Below are positions 54,918-64,000 of a stretch of DNA of 64,000 nt, one piece after another. Position numbers and translations under genes: made by a program. How positions within the stretch are numbered: the stretch's first letter is position 1; each line of letters starts with the position of its first letter. The notes beneath the pieces were generated by a model, which was not told the DNA's origin, did not search any database, and saw only the letters and a program-made list of their open reading frames with translations. Origin of the DNA: Eriocheir sinensis (lineage: Eukaryota; Arthropoda; Malacostraca; Decapoda; Varunidae); the NCBI RefSeq assembly GCF_024679095.1, contig NW_026111294.1, positions 186,001 to 250,000 on the forward strand, read 5' to 3'.

Positions 54918-56494
54918 TTACTGTGGCAGTTTACCTGCAGCACACCGTATAGCAGCTGCAATCTCTGAACCAGCGCGAGCAATTGCTTGCTCCAGCCTGT
55001 CGGTCATCCTCTCCACCGAAGTGTTGAGTGTCTTCTGCACTTCAAACATCTGCTCCAGTAGGTTAATGTCCTGTGCAGGATGTTGTGCAGTTCTCCGGTG
55101 GCTGGCTGGGCGGGTGGGAGTGTGGCTGGCTGGGCAGGTGGGAGTGTGGCTGGCTGGGCGGGTGGGAGTGTGGCTGGCTGGGCGGGTGGGAGTGTGGCTG
55201 GCTGGGCGGGTGGGAGTGTGGCTGGCTGGGCGGGTGGGAGTGTGGCTGGCTGGGCGGGTGGGAGTGTGGCTGGCTGGGCGGGCATAGGGGTGGTGGGCCG
55301 TTGAGGGCCTGGGCCTTGATGCCTGTCTTTGGGTGCCCATAAATGCCCCATATAAATGGTCATTAAGGGCCGCAGGCATATCCACTGGTATAACCTCGGT
55401 GGTGGGCTGCACCTGCCTCCACTCCTCTTCCTCCTCCTCCTCCTCTGCAGGTGTTGCAGCATCCTGGTATTCTGTAAGGAAATCACAACATATAAATGCT
55501 ATACAGCGGTATTATTAAACCATTGCTAAGTTCCTACACCCTCCCGGGAGCCTTGAGGAATCTATGCCTCCTAGTGCCTAGATACTAAATATCATAAATT
55601 AAATTAACATTTACTGTAGAATTAAGACTAAAAATATATAACAAGTATTAGGTCTATTTCAAATGTGAAACTTGCTCCTAACGTATTGTTTTTTTAGGTT
55701 GTAAATGTATATTACAACAATATAACTAATGTGTATACATTTTGACTTTCTGGTGTACACTGTGTAGTTAACACAAGATAGTGTATGTGTAGTTAGTATT
55801 ACACATAACAATATTCAATGGTTAATCGTTATCATTCAGTAAGAATCATATTTCTGATCATAACGCAAATATATTTTTATGTCTCACCCTGTGTCAGTGC
55901 CAATTGGTCCGGGTTTGGAATCCCACGATGGCCCATGATGGCCTCCACAGGAATTAAGCCCAGCACAATTTCTTCCGCCACTGAATAATGTGTCTTTTGT
56001 GCTGGGCCGCCACCTGAGAAGAAAGGAAAATGATGAATGGTAACATTTAGCAGGCAGTTTATATGACGTTAACATCATCCCCCTGACTACCTTACACTGT
56101 TAATAGAGAGGGAGATATTTGCCCGAAAAATTTGGCTTGGTTAGTATCGGCACATATCAAAGAATAAAAAACATATTTTGTATATCATAATGCTCTCCAG
56201 TGATAATCTATCAACATACCTGTTCCTTTTTGATAGTGAAGGTCCTTCGCCCTTTTCCTCTTGACGTCGGACTTGATGTGTTTGAATTTGGTTTTAACTT
56301 CATCGATGTCGCGGTGAACCCGCCCCACTGTATTTACAGCTTCTTGGACCTCTGCCCAGGCTACCAATTTTGTAGAATGGGTCGTCCCCTGAACAATTTA
56401 CCAAAAGGATGTTGTAATTGTCACGGATGGCCGTGACCATTGCCAACACTTCAGCCTCAGAGAAGTTGGCCTTACGGGGTTTCTTCCCCTCCAT
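54918..56494 (-). CDS. Myb/SANT-like Harbinger partner protein, three exons, one 1-nt frameshift
   Basis: Exons (minus): 56,494-56,220, 56,013-55,888 and 55,471-54,918, with clean sites (AACAG|GTATG, CTTCTCAG|GTGG, ACACAGG|GTGAG, TTACAG|AATACC). The N-terminal trihelix/Myb region reads PRKANFSEAEVLAMVTAIRD, SGDDPFYK, LVAWAEVQEAVNTVG and EVKTKFKHIKSDVKRKRAKD. Exon 2 reads HYSVAEEIVLGLIPVEAIMG. Exon 3 has an acidic run, seven or so RPASHTPT repeats and a C-terminal helix (INLLEQMFEVQKTLNTSVER). Harbinger transposons need such a DNA-binding partner for nuclear import and end recognition (NAIF1/HARBI1 is the domesticated pair). A 4-A run at 56,368-56,371 is one base too long; with three A the whole chain is in frame (317 aa). 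It may be a real lesion or an assembly error. Confidence 0.85.
55085..55288. repeat. 24-bp coding minisatellite in Myb-like exon 3
   Basis: About eight copies of GCTGGGCGGGTGGGAGTGTG plus GCTG, almost identical. The period is a multiple of three, and it encodes RPASHTPT repeats on the minus strand. GWECGWLG-type ORFs on the + strand are shadows. Confidence 0.95.
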
Positions 56495-56495
56495 T

Positions 56496-56499
56496 CCTG
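56496..56499 (-). other. 3' splice acceptor two bases before the Myb-like start codon
   Basis: The minus strand reads ACCACTTTCAG|GAATGGAGG. The acceptor just before ATG implies an upstream non-coding exon, and fits the donor at 57,337. Confidence 0.6.
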
Positions 56500-56519
56500 A
56501 AAGTGGTGTAACATGTAAT

Positions 56520-57290
56520 TAGTATGCAGTACCTAAACTTTTCCCACAAACATGTTACTCCTTCTATCATCCTTCTGACTCCTTCCTAGCTGGGATGGAA
56601 ATTTTTGGGGCTTAGCTCTGACTACAATAACCACTAGACCACGGAGGCTATAATCACATTTTCTTGCCACAGCACTACCAAACCTAACACTGAGTATATA
56701 ATCTGTTTTAGGCTTTCTTTCTAACACAACTTGTTCATATTGTAATTAAATGCATGCATAGCACTGTACTGCCTTATTTGATATGTACATTCTTTTACAC
56801 AATTTCAAATATTAATTAGCTGACATAAAATCATAAAAATAATCTCAACACTGTATGACCCATTGGATTATCCAACTATTTGATTAAATTAATTTAAAGG
56901 TAGTAAATAGCTGACATGTGAGAGGAGGCGAGAGGTGTTGAGTGTGTGGCAAAGCGTGGGGTTGGGCTCACCCCGCACCCGCCAGTTTCTCGTGGAAATA
57001 CTCTGCCATACTCTGCTCTATCTATAATATACACAGAACACTAAAGTAGCATGTGCACTGAAGTCTCATCAATCCCCCTTTTGTAGTGTGGCAATTTCCC
57101 TGATGGGTGAGCCTCCCATAACTCCCTCTGCTACATCGCATACTATGTAAACGTGTTTTACCTCCCATCTAGAGATCTCAAAACTCTATGTAGCGCCTGA
57201 CTCTTCCTATTCAACATGAACGCATTGCCTACTTACTATGGCAGTTTCCAGCAAGGTAGTCAGCTCTTCAACCAATATGTATTGTATTAG
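56520..57290. other. Probable 5' intron of the Myb-like gene, no other feature
   Basis: AT-rich sequence with no recognised repeat or coding exon. Confidence 0.5.
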
Positions 57291-57336
57291 TAAACCACAT
57301 TTTAGCTAGGCTGTACCAACTTGGGGAAATGCTTAC

Positions 57337-57395
57337 CTTTTGTGTCTTCTTGAGGAAGGGGCAAGTGAGGCGCAGATGGTCACGTCACGTCCAGG
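57337..57395 (-). other. Probable 5' non-coding exon A of the Myb-like gene
   Basis: The minus strand reads CCTCAAGAAGACACAAAAG|GTAAGCATTTCCCC, a strong donor. The block 57,295-57,380 is duplicated at 58,950-59,040 with the donor conserved. Exon extent on the 5' side is not defined. Confidence 0.5.
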
Positions 57396-57419
57396 GAGAG
57401 GAGTTGGAGCAACAGTTGG

Positions 57420-57655
57420 AGCTGGGAAGAGCAGGGCAGAGCTGGATGAGTTGGGGCTGGGAAGAGTAGGGTGTGTTGGGGCCTTGAAGGCAGGACAGGG
57501 CAGGGTGTGTTGAGCCTTGGAAGGGCAGGGCGGGGCAGGGTGTTGGGGCTTGGAAGGGCAGGGTGTTGGGGCTTGGAAGGGCAGGGTGTTGGGGCTTGGA
57601 AGGGCAGGGTGTGGCAGGGTGTTGGGGCTTGGAAGGGCAGGGTGGACCCAGAGCA
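57420..57655. repeat. GGGGCTTGGAAGGGCAGGG minisatellite, left block
   Basis: Units of 23 or 33 bp (TTGGGGCTTGGAAGGGCAGG, with optional TGTGGCAGGG). It continues as a right block at 58,526-58,925, beyond the LINE fragment. Confidence 0.93.
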
Positions 57656-57674
57656 GGGAGGGGCGGTAATCTCT

Positions 57675-58524
57675 GGTGAGGTCACTAGTCAGGTCAGTAG
57701 CTTGGAGGGTGAGTACAATAGTCTGGTCAGGGAGATTAAATTAGGACAGAAACAGTTTATACCTCACAGGGAAGTCAGGTCAACAGGTAATTACCCGAGA
57801 TGGATGAACTTTTCCCCAGGGTAATAAAGGAATGTGAAACAGAGATAAGTGGGCAGTTAACAGAAGTATTTAGGAAGTCACTAGACATAGAACATATTAA
57901 CTCTAAATTACTTTATTCTACTTACAGCAATATAAATATAAATATTTATTTCACTTATATACGTATAAGTCAATATATTTTATAACTAGTCTTTACTTAG
58001 TGCAATCAACACACATTCCAGCAGCGGCTTAATAGTTTTAGTGTTCTGCTGGCGTGTTGGCACTTGTGGGGTTCCCTTCTCGTGGAACCCGTCTAGGTAA
58101 GACAGGGGTGGTGCCTGTTTCATGGAGGCAGGCACACTTTATTCCAATATTTAAGAAGGGAGACAAATCTTCTATGGAGAACTATAGGCCGATTAGTTTG
58201 ACGTCAGTTATAGGTAAAATGATTGAGTCAATAATAGCTGATAGTATTAGGGACCATATAGACAGACATATTTTAATTCATGACTCACAGCATGGGTTTA
58301 CTGAAGGAAAGTCGTGCCTTACTAATCTTATATCCTTTTACAATAGAGTATACGGGCAGCTGACAATGATGAGAGCTATGATGTGGTTTATCTTGATTTT
58401 AGTAAGGCCTTTGATAAGGTACCTCACCAGAGACTGTTAAATAAAGTCAGGGCTCATGGGATAAGAGGGTCCAGTGTAGGCCACCTGGCCTCTTGCAGTT
58501 TCCCTATGTTCTTATGTTCTTTTT
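57675..58524 (+). pseudogene. CR1-like LINE 3' fragment inside the minisatellite
   Basis: The plus strand reads FPRVIKECETEISGQLTEVF, WRQAHFIPIFKKGDKSSMEN, YRPISLTSVIGKMIESIIAD, LIHDSQHGFTEGKSCLTNLI and VYLDFSKAFDKVPHQRLLNK, then jumps to the LINE 3' end (GCCTCTTGCAGTTTCCCTAT, GTTCTTATGTTC). About 215 bp of unrelated AT-rich DNA interrupts the RT near 57,895-58,108, and the palm from motif B onward is deleted. It is 5'-truncated and inactive, and related to the CR1 copy at 25-30 kb. Confidence 0.88.
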
Positions 58525-58525
58525 A

Positions 58526-58925
58526 TGTTGGGGCTTGGAAGGGCAGGGTCTGGCAGGGTGTTGGGGCTTGGAAGGGCAGGGTCTGGCAGGGTGTTGGGGC
58601 TTGGAAGGGCAGGGTGTTGGGGCTTGGAAGGGCAGGGTGTTGGGGCTTGGAAAGGCAGGGTGTGGCAGGGTGTTGGGGCTTGGAAGGGCAGGGTGTGGCA
58701 GGGTGTTGGGGCTTGGAAGGGCAGGGTGTGGCAGGGTGTTGGGGGTAGGAAGGGCAGGTGTGGCAGGTGTTGGGGCTTGGAAGGCAGGTGGCAGGGTGTT
58801 GGGGCTTGAAGGGCAGGGTGTGGCAGGGTGTTGGGGCTTGGAAGGGCAGGGTGTGGCAGGGTGTTGGGGCTTGGAAGGGCAGGGTGTGGCAGGGTGTTGG
58901 GGCTTGGAAGGGCAGGGTGTGGCAT
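58526..58925. repeat. GGGGCTTGGAAGGGCAGGG minisatellite, right block
   Basis: About 14 units of 23 or 33 bp with the same consensus as the left block. All long ORFs here (GLEGQGVAGCWG or PSKPQHPATPC repeats) are periodic artefacts. Confidence 0.93.
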
Positions 58926-58996
58926 CTGACTCCGACCAATATTTCATTAGTTTTCTACATTATGGCTAGTCTGTACGAACTAGGGGAAATACTTAC

Positions 58997-59060
58997 TGTT
59001 TGCGTCTTCTTGAGGATGGGCCAAGTGAGGCGCGGATGACTGGTGTGAGGAGTGGTCGGG
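58997..59060 (-). other. Probable 5' non-coding exon B of the Myb-like gene (duplicate)
   Basis: The minus strand reads CTCAAGAAGACGCAAACA|GTAAGTATTTCCCC, homologous to exon A. CCAAT boxes lie 140-190 bp upstream. Confidence 0.45.
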
Positions 59061-59201
59061 CTCTGCGAGGTCAGGTGTTGCCACTGAAACAGTCGGTGGA
59101 AGAATGGAAGGAAGTAGGGAAGCGTAGCAAGTGGTCTGGCTAGACGGCCCCGCACCAAATGCCCAAGTTTCCATCGTTTGTTTACAAACACCTTCCTCGA
59201 T

Positions 59202-59244
59202 CCTGATTGGCTGTCTTCTTTGTTTCAGTGATTTCCATTGGTTG
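59202..59244 (-). promoter_or_regulatory. Two CCAAT boxes, possible Myb-like gene promoter
   Basis: On the minus strand CAGCCAATCAGG (59,213-59,202) is a full NF-Y consensus, and CAACCAATGG lies at 59,244-59,235. Their place upstream of exon B suggests a promoter. Confidence 0.45.
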
Positions 59245-59797
59245 CAATCACATCAGCTGGTGAGCTGCCGGCCCTCTACCGCCTCACTCATGAACCATAG
59301 GGCTAACCCTTAGCACCCCGCTGCGACCGCGCTGTGCATCGCTGCGGAGGACGGTACTAGCGGGGAGCTAACTTGCGACGCGACCCGTGACTTACAACCG
59401 TCTCCGGGGCTAAGTTACCACCCCTTTGAGCATCCCCGCCCTGGTGTTAGTCTGACCCTTCTTCTGCACCATGAACCTGAAGAAACACTTATTAGAACCC
59501 AAAGGACCCATCTTTGACCTTTAGAAATAGCTGATGTGAGAAGCGAAAGTGTCTTATGATACCGAGCACAGTCTCCAGCTCGATAACCTCCCGCCACACT
59601 CCTCCCCTGGCCGATCTTAGTCACCTTATCATTGCCATCGCTCCATGATGCCACCACCGTTGTCACTGTCATCACCATCATCATCCTTGCCCACATTATC
59701 ATCGTAGTCGTTACTATCATTATCACCATCAGTACTTGGTCCTTGTTTATCTCCAAATCACCCTCTGTTTTCAGGATTCTCACCTTCCCCTCCCTCC

Positions 59798-59800
<3 letters not shown>

Positions 59801-59876
<76 letters not shown>

Positions 59877-59910
59877 ATATATATATATATATATGTATGT
59901 ATATATAGAT
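59801..59910. repeat. TA microsatellite
   Basis: (TA)n with a few C and G interruptions. Confidence 0.97.
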
Positions 59911-60564
59911 TATTTTATATTATATGAATATTTATAGACATATATATACACCCACTTGACAATTTTGCAATTTTTTATAATTTATCTTCTTGCATGATCA
60001 TAAGATTATATTTACCTAGTCAGTTAGTTATTTTATATGTGCTGTTGACAAAAATAGTCATAATCTGCCAGGCTACCAGAATGCAGCGGTGATGAACGCC
60101 TTTTTCCACATCATTACCAGAATTCCCATCTTATAAATCTGCGCTAACAGGCAGCGAAATCTCAATCCAAACAAAGTTCTCCAGTAGAAAAATGTCAAGA
60201 ATGACATCTTAATATATATTTTATCAACACCATAAACTTGAACCATATTGGCGAGTCTAGGATCTGTTTGGACACCTGTCTCTGAGCGCCCGAGGCCGTG
60301 TAGAGACAAGCCTACGCATCGCGGGGCGTGGGGCAAGGGACGAGAGGAGCAGAGCCACACGAGCTGCCAGGCCCACCAGGCCGGGCGCCGCCACGTTGTA
60401 ATCGTTTCCATACTGAGCTAATATAATAATTTATACTTTATATTAAAACTAATAAAGGTTATAAATACTCTCTTAAATAAGTTTTCAAATTAGTCTGTGA
60501 TAGCTATGTGTGCGTGGGTTATTGTTTTATAGAAAAAATTCAAACGAAAACTGCATAACAATCA

Positions 60565-60566
<2 letters not shown>

Positions 60567-60626
<60 letters not shown>
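60567..60626. repeat. GA microsatellite
   Basis: About 30 repeats of (GA)n. Confidence 0.97.
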
Positions 60627-60628
<2 letters not shown>

Positions 60629-61086
60629 TGTCAGCTGTTTAGTTATATACATAACAATTACCACCTCTTGAATCTTGCATTTCCCCCTCCGGCGCGTGCT
60701 GATGTTGCGTTTAAGAAGTGACACGTGACAGGAGGCCTCGGCCAGCGATCTGCTGACGGCCGTAATTATAACTGTTCGGCAGAGAAATAACAGGTACAGG
60801 TGGAGGCACATGCTACAGCTGCGCGTGGCGTCGGTGCTCGTCTCTCTCTATCTGGCCAAAGTGCACGTGGCGGGTGCTGCCCGGTTACAGGTACGGTGTC
60901 ATGTGCGAGGCACCACAATTTGTAATCTCCACGTTTCCCCAGGTGCCCATTTATTGAACGTACACCTGTGCAGTGCAGCAGACACTTTCCTTAGAGCCAT
61001 GTTACGTAACGCATCAGAGTAACAGTGAACAACTAGGCGAGAAAAGTGCCCTCTTGACAGGACGCGTAAGGGAAGGGAGAGCCAGC

Positions 61087-61210
61087 CATTGGCGGAGAAA
61101 AAAGCCAATTGCCGATAAAGTCAGCTGAGGAGCGGTAGTTTTGAATTTTCTACGGTCAAAACGTTCAATTCCTTTGGTGGCTGCGACGCACTTATAAGAT
61201 CACCAATCAG
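61087..61210 (+). promoter_or_regulatory. Possible core promoter of the two-ORF locus
   Basis: CCATTGGC (inverted CCAAT) at 61,086-61,093, TATAAG at 61,193-61,198 and ACCAATCAG at 61,202-61,210, about 450 bp before the first ORF. The spacing of the last box is unusual, so this is only suggestive. Confidence 0.35.
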
Positions 61211-61330
61211 CGCGGCGGTCCTCGGCGAGTGTAACAATTAGGACGCCGGGCGGCAGGTGAAGGCTCTATCGGATGGATCAGGTTTTTGCGGAAGAGTATA
61301 TTGCGTTGTTCTCTTTTTAATCCCTTCCAG

Positions 61331-61450
<120 letters not shown>

Positions 61451-61654
61451 AAACAACATGAAGAAGCGTGTTGCTGCAGCCCTGTCACCCGCCATCCGAC
61501 GCGTGAACTGCACTACTTAGCCGACTAGGCAAGATTACAGCAGAAAGAATTTGCTGGAGGCCAGTCGGTCTTCATGGACATAGCACCTCCTTTTATTACC
61601 TAACACCGATTTCCTCGATATACGGATATTTTTTTATATCACATCGAAGCAACG

Positions 61655-62074
61655 ATGGGAAACTCTGCATCTCGACAGAAATTCAACGTGTGGGTAACCC
61701 TGGAGCGAGGCTCCTCCCTGGTGGACTCCATCAAGCTCTCGTGCAAGGACTTCACCTGCTGCCTGAAGAGGAGGCGTACGGTCGCCTCCGTCAAGCTCCC
61801 CGTGGAAGGATGGTCTTGCGTCGCAGGGATTCAAGGCTGCCACGCCGAGGGTGAGCTGCGTGTGCCCTTGGCGAAGCTGTGCAAGAAAGACGGCAACGCG
61901 GCCGTCAGGGTGCAATGCGCCTCGCTTAGGAAGCCAGTCTTCACCTCTTCCATCCCACTGGCCTGGCTGCTGGACAACATCAGCGGCCTCCACTTCTCTC
62001 TCTTCTGTGATGACGGGCCCGTCTTCACCAGTCTCCGGTGCAACGGGAGGCGGTGTGGCCCGTCCGGGCAATGA
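61655..62074 (+). CDS. Orphan ORF1 with N-myristoylation-like start
   Basis: 139 aa beginning MGNSASRQKFNVWVTLERGS. The ATG has a good context (ACGATGG). Gly2 and Ser6 fit the N-myristoylation rule, so membrane attachment is likely if it is expressed. The rest has a CC pair followed by basic residues (FTCCLKRRRTVASVKLPVEG), LRVPLAKLCKKDG and FTSSIPLAWLLDNISGLHFS; no transmembrane segment, and no family I recognise. Its stop codon overlaps the ATG of the next ORF as ATGA (62,071-62,074). The two may form one protein disrupted by a 1-nt assembly error, or two cistrons. Confidence 0.6.
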   Translation: MGNSASRQKFNVWVTLERGSSLVDSIKLSCKDFTCCLKRRRTVASVKLPVEGWSCVAGIQGCHAEGELRVPLAKLCKKDGNAAVRVQCASLRKPVFTSSIPLAWLLDNISGLHFSLFCDDGPVFTSLRCNGRRCGPSGQ

Positions 62075-63540
62075 GCCCTGCACCGCGTGCGGCCACTGAC
62101 GGAGTGGCCAGGACCGATGAGGCTGATGCATGGGCAGCCTTTGAAGTGACGACCCATGATGACTGGTCCGTGGAGGCTGATGTTTCATGGGCAGCCCCAA
62201 ACTTGGTGACCTCCGCTGCTATGGTCGAGGCTGATGCATGGGCAGCCTTTGAAGTGACAACCCATGATGTCTGGTCCGTGGAGGCTGATGTTTCATGGGC
62301 AGCTCCAGACTTGGTGACCTCCGCTGCTATGGTCGAGGCTGATGCATGGGCAGCCTTTGAAGTGACAACCCATGATGACTGGTCCGTGGAGGCTGATGAT
62401 TCATGGGCAGCCCCAGACTTGGTGACCTCCGCTGCTATGGTCGAGGCTGATGATTCATGGGCAGCCTTTGAAGCAATGACCCGTGATGACTGGTCCGTGG
62501 AGGCTGATGATTCATGGGCAGCCCCAGACTTGGTGACCTCCGCTGCTATGGTCGAGGCTGATGATTCATGGGCAGCCTTTGAAGCAATGACCCGTGATGA
62601 CTGGTCCGTGGAGGCTGATGATTCATGGGCAGCTCCAGACTTGGTGACCTCCGCTGCTATGGTCGAGGCTGATGATTCATGGGCAGCCTTTGAAGCAATG
62701 ACCCGTGATGACTGGTCCGTGGAGGCTGATGATTCATGGGCAGCCCCAGACTTGGTGACCTCCGCTGCTATGGTCGAGGCTGATGATTCATGGGCAGCCT
62801 TTGAAGCAATGACCCGTGATGACTGGTCCGTGGAGGCTGATGTTTCATGGGCAGCCCCAAACTTGGTGACCTCCGCTGCTATGGTCGAGGCTGATGCATG
62901 GGCAGCCTTTGAAGTGACAACCCATGATGACTGGTCCGTGGAGGCTGATGATTCATGGGCAGCCCCAGACTTGGTGACTTCCGCTGCTATGGTCGAGGCT
63001 GATGATTCATGGGCAGCCTTTGAAGCAATGACCCGTGATGACTGGTCCGTGGAGGCTGATGATCCGTGGGCATCCGCCGAATTGGTGACCGCCATCACCG
63101 ATGAGGCTGATGATCCATGGGCACTCTTTGAAGTGACGACCCGTGATGACTCGTCTGATGAGGGTGATGATCCATGGGCACTCTTTGAAGTGACGTACCG
63201 TGATGACTCGTCTGATGAGGGTGATGATCCATGGGCACTCTTTGAAGTGACGTACCGTGATGACTCGTCTGATGAGGGTGATGATCCATGGGCACTCTTT
63301 GAAGTGACGACCCGTGATGACTCGTCTGATGAGGCTGATGATCCATGGGCATCCGCCGAATTGGTGGCCGCCATCACCGAAGAGGCTGATGATCCATGCC
63401 CATCCGCCGAATTGGTGGCCGCCATCACCGAAGAGGCTGATGATGCATGGGCAGCCTTCGAGATGATGACCAGTGATGACTGGTCCGTAGAGACTGATGC
63501 CTTTCTGGACGTCACGACCATCTGTGCTGTCGTTGTGTAA
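62071..63540 (+). CDS. Orphan ORF2, acidic 37-aa repeats with WxxFE and DPW motifs
   Basis: 489 aa from the ATG at 62,071 (the frame is open back to about 62,011). A short leader (MSPAPRAATDGVARTDEADA) precedes a tandem repeat of 37 aa alternating EADDSWAAPDLVTSAAMV and EADDSWAAFEAMTRDDWSV. Toward the end the units become EGDDPWALFEVTYRDDSSD and EADDPWASAELVAAITE; it finishes at DDAWAAFEMMTSDDW and TTICAVVV. I count ten WAAFE and four WALFE, all W-x-x-F-acidic, plus six DPW. Such motifs bind the alpha-adaptin appendage of AP-2 in endocytic proteins. The chain is strongly acidic and probably disordered. Copies differ by both silent and replacement changes and by an in-frame codon gain (DAW/DDSW). 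Function is inferred from motifs only. Confidence 0.62.
   Translation: MSPAPRAATDGVARTDEADAWAAFEVTTHDDWSVEADVSWAAPNLVTSAAMVEADAWAAFEVTTHDVWSVEADVSWAAPDLVTSAAMVEADAWAAFEVTTHDDWSVEADDSWAAPDLVTSAAMVEADDSWAAFEAMTRDDWSVEADDSWAAPDLVTSAAMVEADDSWAAFEAMTRDDWSVEADDSWAAPDLVTSAAMVEADDSWAAFEAMTRDDWSVEADDSWAAPDLVTSAAMVEADDSWAAFEAMTRDDWSVEADVSWAAPNLVTSAAMVEADAWAAFEVTTHDDWSVEADDSWAAPDLVTSAAMVEADDSWAAFEAMTRDDWSVEADDPWASAELVTAITDEADDPWALFEVTTRDDSSDEGDDPWALFEVTYRDDSSDEGDDPWALFEVTYRDDSSDEGDDPWALFEVTTRDDSSDEADDPWASAELVAAITEEADDPCPSAELVAAITEEADDAWAAFEMMTSDDWSVETDAFLDVTTICAVVV
62118..63516. repeat. 111-bp tandem repeat within ORF2
   Basis: Unit of 54 + 57 bp, both halves starting GAGGCTGATGATTCATGGGC. About eight full units are nearly identical to 63,060, followed by diverged half-units (GATGATCCATGGGCACTCTT). 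The minus strand is open too (507 codons, Ser/Ala-rich), as expected when a stop-free unit has a multiple-of-three period. Confidence 0.93.
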
Positions 63541-63721
63541 ATTGTCATGCTTCACTAAGCAGCCTGGTAACACACTCACCAGTGACCCCCGGCGCAGGCG
63601 CGAGCCACATCGTGAGCCACACTCCCGGGAGTGAGACACCCTTCAGTGACCGTCGCTCTTATTACACCTTCAGGGGAGGAGCTCCAGCTGTATTTCTTAT
63701 CTTATCAATGAAAACCTTTAC

Positions 63722-63727
63722 AATAAA
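63722..63727 (+). promoter_or_regulatory. Polyadenylation signal AATAAA after ORF2
   Basis: AATAAA 182 nt after the ORF2 stop and just before the LINE fragment; it supports transcription of the + strand. Confidence 0.55.
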
Positions 63728-64000
63728 ACTATTATCCTATTAATGAATTTACCTTACCTATTAATAATAGTGTGCCTATCACAGTGAAATTCACCACATG
63801 CACGACTGCCAAGCCTCTTCCATTCGACTACCATTCTATTAGCAAACCAATTCCTGCCTGCATGTTTAACAAATCTATATTGATCTAACGACCCTTGGCT
63901 AAGAGTGCATGCCCTTTTACGAGCAGACCCTCATCAAAGGCCGTCACCCATCTATAAACTTTAATGAAGTCTACTCGCAACGTCCGCCTTTCCAGGAATG
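63728..64000 (-). pseudogene. CR1-like LINE 3' fragment at the right edge
   Basis: On + it parallels 25,013-25,285 of the CR1 copy: CACCACATGCACGACTGCCA, TAGCAAACCAATTCCTGCCT, CATCTATAAACTTTAATGAA and CGCCTTTCCAGGAATG. Minus-strand reading gives VDFIKVYRWVT-like peptides through stops. It continues beyond the window. Confidence 0.78.

Larger units (their letters stand above)
59320..61080. other. No recognised gene; microsatellites
   Basis: (TA)n at 59,801-59,910 and (GA)n at 60,567-60,626. ORFs in this stretch show no family motif or splice support. Confidence 0.55.

Noticed and set aside
55073..55342. GWECGWLG repeat ORFs on the plus strand
   Set aside because: Shadow of the minus-strand RPASHTPT coding repeat in the Myb-like exon, which has splice and domain support.
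58493..58969. GLEGQGVAGCWG and PSKPQHPATPC repeat ORFs
   Set aside because: Minisatellite artefacts on both strands.
62025..63548. 507-codon Ser/Ala-rich antisense ORF
   Set aside because: Less likely than the plus strand: ORF1, the promoter-like boxes and AATAAA all favour +. Not excluded by silent-site evidence.

Overview
The window is animal nuclear DNA. It shows spliced genes with GT-AG introns, CR1-like and I/Jockey-like LINEs, tRNA-derived SINEs, cut-and-paste transposons and many long dinucleotide microsatellites. The repeat style suggests an arthropod, and a decapod crustacean is my best guess; this is inference, because no diagnostic host gene proves the species. There is no bacterial operon, rRNA, free-standing tRNA gene or CRISPR array.

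Layout. 1-16,770: one continuous minisatellite (about 33-bp unit, roughly 500 copies) that is almost free of T on the + strand, with a 3.5-kb higher-order duplication marked by a unique spacer. 16,771-19,150: a second, pyrimidine-rich array with a 36-bp period, joined directly to the first. 19,190-19,905: TATG and a 445-bp GA microsatellite. 23.4-41.9 kb: a minus-strand gene for an F5/8 type C (discoidin) domain, with three recognisable exons. Two of them are separated by a 17.3-kb intron packed with transposons, and the first is split by a SINE fragment. Most of that intron (24,656-37,768) looks like a nested Ginger1-type DNA transposon complex (integrase plus OTU protease, TGTAG termini, CCGG on both sides) that has itself received a CR1 LINE, a hAT-like element, SINEs and an I/Jockey-like LINE. 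42-48.6 kb: mostly anonymous DNA with microsatellites and one Harbinger-type MITE.

48.6-59.3 kb: a PIF/Harbinger gene pair. On + is an uninterrupted two-exon HARBI1-like DDE nuclease (342 aa). On - is a three-exon Myb/SANT-like partner, broken only by a 1-nt insertion in an A-run. The two genes converge on a region holding SINE copies, an RTE-like LINE remnant, a 313-bp tandem duplication and a near-perfect 800-bp foldback. The Myb-like gene appears to have two duplicated 5' non-coding exons separated by a GGGCTTGGAAGGGCAGGG minisatellite and a LINE fragment.

61.65-63.54 kb: a locus of two ORFs that overlap by ATGA. It begins with a myristoylation-like MGNSASRQ start and ends with a long acidic 37-aa repeat carrying about 14 WxxFE and six DPW motifs, the kind used to bind the AP-2 alpha-adaptin ear. 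I do not recognise the protein, and it is my leading candidate for something undescribed. The right edge is a CR1-like LINE 3' fragment.
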